In this document: one piece after another, positions 1-6,552 of the stretch
Layout of the letters: each line of letters opens with the position of its first letter
Numbering within the stretch: the stretch's first letter is position 1
Origin: Bacteroidaceae bacterium
Lineage (GTDB): Bacteria; Bacteroidota; Bacteroidia; Bacteroidales; Bacteroidaceae
DNA length: 38,976 nt
Direction: 5' to 3'
Assembly: GCA_017470525.1 (NCBI GenBank)
Contig: JAFUYM010000039.1
Location: forward strand, 1 to 38,976
Notes under the pieces: model-generated
The model's input: the letters and a program-made list of their open reading frames with translations, nothing else
The model's database searches: none
Told to the model about the DNA's origin: nothing
Translations under genes and position numbers: made by a program

Positions 1-311
1 AAGTCAGTGTCGTTGAAGAGTTCCACCGTGATGGTGTCTCCGAGGTTGTGCTCCTCGTCAAACTTGAACTCGGCCAAGTGGGCCTTTGGTGTTGTACCAG
101 CCTTCTTGAAGTGACCCATCATCTGCTTGGTAGTGTGCTTTTCCTTCTTGTCCTGGAAACCTACCTGTACAGCAGCATAGCCATCTTTCTCAACAGTTTT
201 AACCTGAGTTACAACACAAGGACCTACTTCGATAACAGTGCATGGCAGATTCTTGCCCTCAGCACTGAAAACGGATGTCATTCCGATTTTTCTTCCAATT
301 AATCCTGGCAT
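1..311 (-). CDS. rplC: 50S ribosomal protein L3, N-terminal part (runs off the left edge)
   Basis: The minus strand reads from an ATG at 311 to the window edge, giving about 103 residues that begin [15 protein letters not shown], the typical start of bacterial L3. It continues with [20 protein letters not shown] and a stretch matching the L3 barrel. L3 binds 23S rRNA and helps start assembly of the large subunit near the peptidyl transferase centre. The gene lies 31 bp downstream of rpsJ in the same direction, the normal S10-operon order. Only the 3' end is missing, because of the window edge. I see no promoter between rpsJ and rplC, so they are probably co-transcribed. Confidence 0.95.
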   Translation of the reverse strand, partial: MPGLIGRKIGMTSVFSAEGKNLPCTVIEVGPCVVTQVKTVEKDGYAAVQVGFQDKKEKHTTKQMMGHFKKAGTTPKAHLAEFKFDEEHNLGDTITVELFNDTD

Positions 312-342
312 TTCAATATAACTTTTAATTGTTCTCTAACTA

Positions 343-651
343 TCAAACCTTAATCTCAACCTCAACACCGCTGGGGAGTTCGAGTTTCATGAGAGCGTCC
401 ACAGTCTTAGTAGTAGAACTGTAGATGTCAATCAGTCTCTTGTAAGTGCTGAGTTCAAACTGCTCACGAGACTTCTTGTTCACGAAAGTAGAACGGTTCA
501 CTGTGAAGATACGCTTGTGTGTTGGGAGTGGAATAGGACCGCTCACGATAGCATCCGTAGCCTTCACTGCCTTAACGATTTTCTCGGCTGACTTGTCAAC
601 GAGATTGTGGTCGTAAGACTTCAGTTTAATACGAATTTTTTGCTGACTCAT
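343..651 (-). CDS. rpsJ: 30S ribosomal protein S10
   Basis: This 102-residue protein starts [19 protein letters not shown] and contains [17 protein letters not shown], the conserved S10 core, and ends in GVEVEIKV. S10 is part of the head of the small subunit; in other bacteria it also acts as NusE in transcription antitermination. Its length is normal for the family. It lies 93 bp after fusA and 31 bp before rplC. The gap to fusA holds a hairpin (691-728) but no TAnnTTTG promoter that I can find, so transcription probably continues from the str operon into the S10 operon. Confidence 0.98.
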   Translation of the reverse strand: MSQQKIRIKLKSYDHNLVDKSAEKIVKAVKATDAIVSGPIPLPTHKRIFTVNRSTFVNKKSREQFELSTYKRLIDIYSSTTKTVDALMKLELPSGVEVEIKV

Positions 652-690
652 TTTGTCTAATTATTTAGTAATTAATATATATAAGTAAGA

Positions 691-728
691 GGGTATGCAG
701 ACAAAGAGTCGTTTGCTTGTCTGCACCC
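691..728 (-). terminator. Hairpin between fusA and rpsJ (possible attenuator)
   Basis: TGCAGACAA at 696-704 pairs exactly with TTGTCTGCA at 717-725, and GGG (691-693) can pair with CCC (726-728) across a small bulge. On the minus strand the bases after the stem are A/T-mixed, not a clear U-run, so it may be a partial attenuator or an mRNA end-stabilising stem rather than a full terminator. It marks the boundary between the str and S10 parts of the cluster. Confidence 0.45.
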
Positions 729-744
729 CCTAACTATTCTTGAT

Positions 745-2862
745 TTATACGAGATCCACGCGACCGTTGCACTCCTGCAGCACAGCCTTAGCGATGGTGC
801 TTGATACCGGAGCATGGTGGTCATACTGCATAGATGAAGTGGCACGTCCCGAAGTGATGGTACGAAGAGCGGTCACATAACCGAACATCTCGCCCAGTGG
901 AACCATTGCCTTCACGATACGTGCGCCAGAACGGGCATTGTCCATACCTTCCACCTGACCACGACGCTTGTTCAAGTCGCCAATCACATCACCCATGTTC
1001 TCCTCTGGAGTAACCACCTCAAGTTTCATGATAGGCTCCATCAGCACTGGCTTAGCCTGAGCGCAAGCGTTCTTATAAGCCTGACGTGCAGCGATTTCGA
1101 ATGACAACTGGTCTGAATCGACTGGGTGGAAACTACCATCCACGAGGGTCACCTTCATGCTGTCCATTGGGAAACCGCCCAGCACACCATTCTTCATGGA
1201 CTCAGCAAAGCCCTTCTGAACGGCAGGGATGAACTCCTTAGGCACATTACCGCCCTTCACCTCATCAACGAACTGAAGACCTGGACCCTCGAAGTCGTCA
1301 TCTACAGGACCCACCTTCACAATGATGTCGGCGAACTTACCGCGACCACCAGACTGCTTCTTGTACACCTCGCGGAGGTCAACAGTCTTGGTGATAGCCT
1401 CTTTGTAGTTCACCTGAGGCTTACCCTGGTTACATTCAACCTTGAACTCACGCTTCAGACGGTCGATGATGATGTCGAGGTGAAGTTCACCCATACCAGA
1501 AATCACGGTCTGACCAGACTGCTCGTCAGTCTTCACGGTGAAAGTTGGGTCTTCCTCAGCCAACTTCTGCAAACCGATGGACAACTTGTCGAGATCCTTC
1601 TGGGTCTTAGGCTCCACAGCAATACCAATCACTGGGTCTGGGAAGTCCATAGACTCCAATACGATTGGTGCATCCTCGTCACAGAGCGTGTCACCTGTGT
1701 GGATATCCTTCAAGCCCACTACTGCACCGATGTCACCTGCACTGATTTCCTCAACAGGGTTCTGGTGGTTAGAGTGCATCTGGAAGAGGCGAGACACACG
1801 CTCCTTCTTGCCAGAGCGAGAGTTATAGATATAAGAACCGGCAGAAACCTTACCCGAATAAACACGGATGAAAGTCAGACGGCCCACGTATGGGTCAGTG
1901 GCAATCTTGAAGGCAAGAGCAGAAGTCTTCTCATCCTCAGATGGCTTGCGGTCTTCTTCTTCCTTTGTCGTAGGATTAGAACCCACGATGTTAGGAGTGT
2001 CGAGTGGTGATGGCAGGAATGCGCACACATAGTCGAGCAGTGTCTGCACACCCTTGTTCTTGAATGAAGAACCACAGAGCATTGGAGTACACTCAAGTGC
2101 ACAAGTTGCCTTGCGGAGAGCGCGGATGCACTCTTCCTCCGTAATGGTGGATGGGTCGTCGAAGAACTTCTCCATCAGCGCATCGTCGAACTCTGCAACA
2201 GCCTCCAGCATCTTACCACGCCATTCCTCAGCCTCAGCCTGAAGGTTTGCAGGGATGTCCTCTACGTCATAGTCAGCACCCATCGTCTCGTCGTGCCACA
2301 GGATAGCCTTCATCTTGATGAGGTCAACCACACCCTTGAAGTTCTCCTCTGCACCAATAGGAATCACCACAGGAACAGGCTTTGCGCCCAACACTTCCTT
2401 CATCTGGCGAACCACCTCGAAGAAGTCGGCACCAGAACGGTCCATTTTGTTCACATAACCGATACGAGGCACATTGTACTTGTCAGCCTGACGCCATACA
2501 GTCTCAGACTGTGGCTCCACGCCACCTACTGCACAGTAAGTGGCAACGGCACCGTCGAGCACACGGAGAGAACGTTCCACCTCAGCGGTGAAGTCCACGT
2601 GTCCCGGAGTGTCAATCAGGTTGAACTTATACTTGTTACCGTTCCAAGTCCAGTAAGCCGTTGTTGCAGCAGATGTGATAGTGATACCACGCTCCTGCTC
2701 CTGAGCCATCCAGTCCATGGTAGCAGCACCGTCATGAACCTCACCAATCTTATGAGTCTTACCTGTGTAGAACAGGATACGCTCCGATGTGGTAGTCTTA
2801 CCAGCATCGATGTGGGCCATGATACCAAAGTTACGTGTAAGATGCAAATCTTGCTTTGCCAT
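745..2862 (-). CDS. fusA: Elongation factor G
   Basis: This 705-residue GTPase has the G1 loop AHIDAGKT (residues 16-23), the switch region RGITI (58-62), DTPGH (84-88) and NKMD (138-141). Domains II-V follow in normal order and the protein ends NGRVDLV. EF-G moves tRNAs and mRNA through the ribosome after peptide transfer and takes part in ribosome recycling. It lies 51 bp after rpsG, as in the str operon. tuf does not follow; the next gene is rpsJ, which is usual in Bacteroidetes. Length and motifs are intact. The presence of the full G1-to-domain-V set argues for the housekeeping form rather than a TetQ-type resistance protein. Confidence 0.97.
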   Translation of the reverse strand: MAKQDLHLTRNFGIMAHIDAGKTTTSERILFYTGKTHKIGEVHDGAATMDWMAQEQERGITITSAATTAYWTWNGNKYKFNLIDTPGHVDFTAEVERSLRVLDGAVATYCAVGGVEPQSETVWRQADKYNVPRIGYVNKMDRSGADFFEVVRQMKEVLGAKPVPVVIPIGAEENFKGVVDLIKMKAILWHDETMGADYDVEDIPANLQAEAEEWRGKMLEAVAEFDDALMEKFFDDPSTITEEECIRALRKATCALECTPMLCGSSFKNKGVQTLLDYVCAFLPSPLDTPNIVGSNPTTKEEEDRKPSEDEKTSALAFKIATDPYVGRLTFIRVYSGKVSAGSYIYNSRSGKKERVSRLFQMHSNHQNPVEEISAGDIGAVVGLKDIHTGDTLCDEDAPIVLESMDFPDPVIGIAVEPKTQKDLDKLSIGLQKLAEEDPTFTVKTDEQSGQTVISGMGELHLDIIIDRLKREFKVECNQGKPQVNYKEAITKTVDLREVYKKQSGGRGKFADIIVKVGPVDDDFEGPGLQFVDEVKGGNVPKEFIPAVQKGFAESMKNGVLGGFPMDSMKVTLVDGSFHPVDSDQLSFEIAARQAYKNACAQAKPVLMEPIMKLEVVTPEENMGDVIGDLNKRRGQVEGMDNARSGARIVKAMVPLGEMFGYVTALRTITSGRATSSMQYDHHAPVSSTIAKAVLQECNGRVDLV

Positions 2863-2913
2863 ATCTCTTTTTCCTTTTTACTTTTTACCTTGTTAAAAAC
2901 TATCGAGTTGAAA

Positions 2914-3390
2914 TTAGAAGCGGAAGTGTGCGAATGCACGGTTAGCCTCAGCCATGCGGTGCATGTCCTCCTTACGCTTGAACGCACCACCCTGCTGGTT
3001 GAACGCATCCATGATTTCAGCAGAAAGTTTGTCTGCCATGCTCTTGCCCGAACGCTTGCGAGCGAAGGAAATCATGTTCTTCATTGAAATAGCCTCCTTG
3101 CGGTCTGCACGGATTTCCGTTGGCACCTGGAAAGTGGCACCACCGATACGACGGCTCTTCACCTCCACCTGAGGAGTGATGTTGTCCAGAGCGGTCTTCC
3201 AGATTTCGAGCGGGGACTTCTCCTCGTTCTTCATCTTGTTCTCCACGTTCTTCAGCGCTGTGTAGAAGATGGTGTAAGCCACGCTCTTCTTACCATCATA
3301 CATGAGGTTGTTAACGAACTTTGTCACCTTCACATCTCCATATACTGGATCTGGAAGTACCACACGCTTCTTTGGTTTAGCTTTTCTCAT
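2914..3390 (-). CDS. rpsG: 30S ribosomal protein S7
   Basis: This 158-residue protein begins [19 protein letters not shown] and carries [16 protein letters not shown], the S7 core, then [16 protein letters not shown] and the tail [15 protein letters not shown]7 nucleates assembly of the head of the 30S subunit by binding the 3' major domain of 16S rRNA. It sits between rpsL (160 bp upstream) and fusA (51 bp downstream). In E. coli S7 represses its own operon through the rpsL-rpsG gap; the long gap here could serve the same purpose, but I cannot show a matching structure. Confidence 0.98.
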   Translation of the reverse strand: MRKAKPKKRVVLPDPVYGDVKVTKFVNNLMYDGKKSVAYTIFYTALKNVENKMKNEEKSPLEIWKTALDNITPQVEVKSRRIGGATFQVPTEIRADRKEAISMKNMISFARKRSGKSMADKLSAEIMDAFNQQGGAFKRKEDMHRMAEANRAFAHFRF

Positions 3391-3550
3391 TTTTTTGTTT
3401 GATTTAATCTTTCTTTAGTCTGAGGCTGCATACTGTGTGTGTCTTCAACGCCCACTTTGAGGGGCATTTACTCAACCCTTCAAGCATTTCCGTCAAACCA
3501 AACGTTGTGAAAAAACTGTTGTTTCTTTTTGTTCTTTGTAAGAAAAAGGA

Positions 3551-3931
3551 TTACTTCTTAGCCTTTGGACGCTTAGCACCGTACTTGGAGCGGCGCTGTG
3601 TGCGGCTTGCCACACCTGCGGTATCAAGCGCACCGCGAATGATGTGATAACGTACACCTGGGAGGTCCTTCACACGACCACCGCGCACCAGCACGATCGA
3701 GTGCTCCTGAAGGTTGTGGCCTTCTCCTGGAATGTAGGAGTTCACCTCCTTCTTGTTTGTCAGACGAACACGAGCGACCTTTCTCATCGCTGAATTAGGC
3801 TTCTTAGGAGTGGTGGTATAAACGCGCACGCAAACACCGCGACGCTGAGGGCATGAATCCAATGCAGGAGACTTGCTCTTATCTACCAACACCTTACGGC
3901 CTTTTCTTACCAATTGTTGAATAGTAGGCAT
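3551..3931 (-). CDS. rpsL: 30S ribosomal protein S12
   Basis: This 126-residue protein starts [13 protein letters not shown] and has [18 protein letters not shown], the decoding-site loop, and [14 protein letters not shown], which holds Asp89, the residue that is methylthiolated in many bacteria. The lysine pair at 43-44 matches the wild-type, streptomycin-sensitive form of the family. S12 lies at the interface of the subunits and controls decoding accuracy. It is the first ribosomal gene of this str operon and has a long leader with its own predicted promoter at 4174-4181. Confidence 0.98.
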   Translation of the reverse strand: MPTIQQLVRKGRKVLVDKSKSPALDSCPQRRGVCVRVYTTTPKKPNSAMRKVARVRLTNKKEVNSYIPGEGHNLQEHSIVLVRGGRVKDLPGVRYHIIRGALDTAGVASRTQRRSKYGAKRPKAKK

Positions 3932-4173
3932 TTTGTTTAATTTTTTATATGATTATTATTGAATTATTGTCTTCTGTTCGAGCGCCCACATGCCCCTTCC
4001 GCCCGAAGGGGAACTCGTTGCTTAGTGGTCAGCGACTCGCTTTGCTTCGTGCTAAATTTATGTATCGTCTCTTTTCTTTTTACCTTTTTCCGCCCTTCTT
4101 GCAACAGGGCGAAATCTTCCCACACGACACTAAATGTACCTAACCAAGGCACACACTACTCCAAAAAGTGGTG

Positions 4174-4181
4174 CAAAGTTA
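4174..4181 (-). promoter_or_regulatory. Predicted promoter -7 box for rpsL / str operon
   Basis: The minus strand reads TAACTTTG, which fits the Bacteroidetes TAnnTTTG box, in the wider context GTAACTTTGCA shared with other promoters in this window. A TTG lies about 16 nt upstream. It is about 240 nt before the rpsL start codon. Confidence 0.6.
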
Positions 4182-4340
4182 CGAAATTTCTGCCAAACAA
4201 CATCTTTTCAAAAGATTTATTTTCCGTCCACTTCGACAAAAAGCCCCGAAAAGCATCATTTTTAATTTATTTTAACAATACCAAGTTCTCCAAAAGCAAT
4301 CTCCACATGGCAAAATGCACTTAAATCATCCTTCAAAGCA

Positions 4341-4374
4341 GCCGCAGGGAGTCCGTCAAAAGACACCCTGCGGC
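4341..4374. terminator. Strong hairpin between the DUF3467 gene and rpsL
   Basis: GCCGCAGGG (4341-4349) pairs with CCCTGCGGC (4366-4374), and the stem continues for GTC/GAC after one mismatch. On the plus strand it is followed by TTTTTGTTTT; on the minus strand the following bases are only moderately T-rich (TGCTTTG). It lies where the minus-strand DUF3467 transcript should end, so it is probably that gene's terminator, although the better U-run faces the other way. Confidence 0.6.
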
Positions 4375-4479
4375 TTTTTGTTTTCTCATTATTTGTCCTC
4401 GCAAGCCTACATCACATCCTATATATTATTATATAATGTACGCGCGAGGAAAAACAGCGAATCCGTTTCTATCGGGGCA

Positions 4480-4803
4480 TTATGCCTCGCCCTTCTTGAT
4501 TGTGAAAGGCGCGATGGTGCTGCCCTCACGAGGCTGCTGAGGCTGAGAGAGTTTGATGGTGCCAAACTGCTTCTCGTACTTCTGCACATTGTCCTGCAGT
4601 GCCATCAACAGGCGCTTGGCATGCTCCGGAGCCATGATAATGCGGCTTCTCACCTGTGCCTTGGGCAATCCAGGCATCATTTGCACGAAATCAGCGATGA
4701 ACTCGCTGCTTGAATGAGTAAGGATGGCGAGGTTTGAATAAATGCCCTCTGCCACCTCTGGCTTCAGTTCAATCTGAAGTTGTTGGTTGTTGTTTTCTGC
4801 CAT
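4480..4803 (-). CDS. DUF3467 domain protein
   Basis: This 107-residue protein starts MAENNNQQLQIELKPEVAEG. A longer frame opens at 4869, but its first 22 residues overlap the end of the upstream gene and look unlike the family, so I chose the ATG at 4803. The sequence EGIYSNLAILTHSSSEFIADFV and the RSRIIMAPEHAKRLLMALQDN segment match the small DUF3467 family found in Bacteroidetes, whose function is unknown. As I recall, in Bacteroides this gene lies between rpoC and rpsL. Here it is still just upstream of rpsL but rpoC is absent and a pectate lyase gene is in its place. No signal peptide or membrane segment is visible. Confidence 0.85.
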   Translation of the reverse strand: MAENNNQQLQIELKPEVAEGIYSNLAILTHSSSEFIADFVQMMPGLPKAQVRSRIIMAPEHAKRLLMALQDNVQKYEKQFGTIKLSQPQQPREGSTIAPFTIKKGEA

Positions 4804-4843
4804 AATTGTTTTTGTTTTATATGTCAATCTCGTTTTTGTTGAT

Positions 4844-5947
4844 CTACTTCCATCTTTTATATCTCTCAATCACCCGGGCAGGTCCATCGCCCACCCACGA
4901 ATAACCATTTCTGCGCTCATACCCCACCTCCGAAAGACTCTTCCGAGGCACACCGTCGCGGTCGCAAAACATCGGTTCGCCCTTCTCAAGGTCATAGAAC
5001 CGTGCCCACAACAGCGGCGCATCCTTCTCCTTCACCAGTCGGATATCCCTCTGTCCCTCCTCATTCGTGAAACGCTCCACCGCCACATCCTTCATCGCAT
5101 GCGCCTCCAACCATTCCACACCACATTTCACCGCTTCCCTCACCTCTTCGGACACCTCCTCTTCGTCCATCAACATATCCAGAATGGCGCAAGTCTCGCC
5201 ATTGCCCGTATAGGAAGGCAACTCATACGCACGGGCTTTCACAGGTGCAAAGGTCTGCTTGTCATGCTGTTGGCACCACACCGTCCGTTTGCCTTTCCTC
5301 CAAGCCTCCGTCCCGTAATCCAACACCCGACCCGACTCATCCACACGGATTTGGCAATCCAGCACACACCGAACGCCCTTTTCGTAAGCAGCCCTGCACT
5401 TCTTCTTCGTGCCCTTGTCAATGCCCAAGCCGCTGAAACGGGCATCCTCATTCGCCACATCCCTCAGCAACTTCAGCACATTCACCATCGCGTTGTCATT
5501 AAACGTGATTTGCGTCGAATAGTCCTCCGCCCGCTTTTCTGGGTAGAACTGCGGGAAGCCGCCATTGGCATACTGCATCTTCAGCAGATACGCCAATCCC
5601 CTCTTGAAGGATTCGCAATACCGCAGTTTACGTTCATTCACCACATCCTTATCCACCCACTTCGGCACATCTGCCGCCATCTTATCATAATAGGCGACCA
5701 CCTTCGCCAACGTCTCCATCTCGCTGGTTGTCGCGCCGTTGTCAATTGTCGAGCCGATGCCCGTTTTCCGCCAGTTCATCGCCTCTTTCGGGTCAACACC
5801 CCTCAGCCAGTCTTGGTTTTTCGGCCATCCGCCCGACTTCATCTGGTATTTCACCACCGAATCCGCCAACTGCTGCAAATGCTGCTGTGCCGCCATGCCT
5901 AACGCAAGACAGCACCCCATCACAACCAAAACGAAACGCTTTCCCAT
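4844..5947 (-). CDS. Secreted pectate lyase, PL10 (Pec_lyase) family
   Basis: The 367-residue product has a signal peptide (MGKRFVLVVMGCCLALGMAAQ) and then a catalytic domain with MKSGGWPKNQDW, STIDNGATTSEMETLAKV, GGFPQFYPEK, ITFNDNAMVN and, near the end, RRNGYSWVGDGPARV. These are hallmarks of the alpha-toroid pectate lyases of family PL10, which cleave polygalacturonate by beta-elimination. I chose the ATG at 5947 because the upstream ATG at 5983 would overlap the promoter box (5973-5980). The protein should act in the periplasm or at the cell surface. It lies 40 bp upstream of the DUF3467 gene; co-transcription is possible. No other pectin gene is visible in the window. Confidence 0.9.
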   Translation of the reverse strand: MGKRFVLVVMGCCLALGMAAQQHLQQLADSVVKYQMKSGGWPKNQDWLRGVDPKEAMNWRKTGIGSTIDNGATTSEMETLAKVVAYYDKMAADVPKWVDKDVVNERKLRYCESFKRGLAYLLKMQYANGGFPQFYPEKRAEDYSTQITFNDNAMVNVLKLLRDVANEDARFSGLGIDKGTKKKCRAAYEKGVRCVLDCQIRVDESGRVLDYGTEAWRKGKRTVWCQQHDKQTFAPVKARAYELPSYTGNGETCAILDMLMDEEEVSEEVREAVKCGVEWLEAHAMKDVAVERFTNEEGQRDIRLVKEKDAPLLWARFYDLEKGEPMFCDRDGVPRKSLSEVGYERRNGYSWVGDGPARVIERYKRWK

Positions 5948-5972
5948 ATATCGCCATTTTCTTTTGCGGTTG

Positions 5973-5980
5973 CAAAGGTA
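5973..5980 (-). promoter_or_regulatory. Predicted promoter -7 box for the pectate lyase gene
   Basis: Minus strand TACCTTTG, in the context GTGTACCTTTGCAA, 25 nt upstream of the chosen start codon. It matches TAnnTTTG and the extended form seen at manA and fucO. Confidence 0.65.
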
Positions 5981-6465
5981 CACTTTTTCTCTGACATAGA
6001 CAGCACAACAGCAAGAAAAAAAATGATGATGAAATCGCTTTTACTGAGAGTATGACACGACCGACGGAATGACGATGAAAGAACCTCTGAAGGGGAGAGA
6101 CTCTTACCCTTGGAAGGGTGAGAGTCTCTCCCCCAAAAGGGTAAGACTCACTCCCCTCTGGAGGCTCTGAAAGCCTCGTTTGAGAGATGCTGTCGGTGAG
6201 GATGAAAGCGAAAGCGAACGTGCTCTGCCATGAAGGCAGACGGCACTTCGTTTGACGGCCATGCGGTGCATAAGGTGTTGCGTGGAGCAGGTTATTGTTT
6301 CATCATTGTCGCATTTGCCCACAAAGGGTCCCAATTTTACACCTATGGGTGTTTGAGCAAGGATATTTGACTTTAAAATAGAGAAAGTTTCGTCATTTTG
6401 GGGTCTTTCTTCATAAAAAACAACAAATTATCTGTTTTAGTACAGATTGTTGAAATAAAATTTCG
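5981..6465. other. Non-coding gap with palindromic repeats
   Basis: I see no gene in this stretch between the divergently transcribed pectate lyase gene and the 949-aa protein gene. The main content is the three-armed repeat at 6082-6165. Short stems follow: GAGGCT (6161-6166) / AGCCTC (6172-6177) and TCTGCC (6224-6229) / GGCAGA (6235-6240). The rest is AT-rich towards 6400-6465 and has no further recognisable signals. Confidence 0.5.
6082..6165. repeat. Three-armed inverted repeat
   Basis: GGGGAGAGACTCTTACCCTT (6092-6111) and its complement at 6114-6133 make a 20-bp stem with one G-T pair and a 2-nt spacer. A third, diverged arm in the same orientation as the second lies at 6137-6157. The flanks CCTCTGAAGG (about 6084-6093) and CCTCTGGAGG (6154-6163) are also related. 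Either the second or third arm could pair with the first. Confidence 0.75.
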
Positions 6466-6473
6466 TATCTTTG
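6466..6473 (+). promoter_or_regulatory. Predicted promoter -7 box for the 949-aa protein gene
   Basis: TATCTTTG in the context CGTATCTTTGCAAGC matches TAnnTTTG. A TTG lies at 6447-6449. The box is 80 nt upstream of the start codon. Confidence 0.6.
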
Positions 6474-6552
6474 CAAGCAAAATTACGGAGATGTCCGATT
6501 TATGCTTTGAAATCCAGAATTAGATTCTATTACTAACTATTAAATTCACTTA

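Larger units (their letters stand above)
3932..4479 (-). other. Non-coding gap upstream of rpsL: long leader, promoter and hairpins
   Basis: No credible gene lies in these 548 bp. From the predicted promoter at 4174-4181 the rpsL message would have a leader of roughly 235 nt. The leader contains a stem of CCCCTTC (3993-3999) and GAAGGGG (4005-4011) with a 5-nt loop, and a short self-complementary AGCGACTCGCT at 4031-4041. Further up are the hairpin at 4341-4374 and a wide inverted pair TCCTCGC (4396-4402) / GCGAGGA (4444-4450) around an AT-rich stretch. A long structured leader could serve ribosomal-protein feedback control; that is inference. Confidence 0.5.

Noticed and set aside
1126-2010. 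Long open frame on the plus strand inside fusA (294 codons)
   Set aside because: It is antisense to a fully conserved fusA, its product is rich in His, Leu and Thr without any recognisable motif, and it is explained by codon bias of the real gene.
3959-4324. Plus-strand frame upstream of rpsL as a small gene
   Set aside because: It runs over the predicted rpsL promoter and leader hairpin on the other strand and the product resembles nothing.
6104-6334. Minus-strand frame of 76 codons in the gap before the 949-aa gene
   Set aside because: Its C-terminal half is encoded by the palindromic repeat and it lacks a promoter or any family signature.
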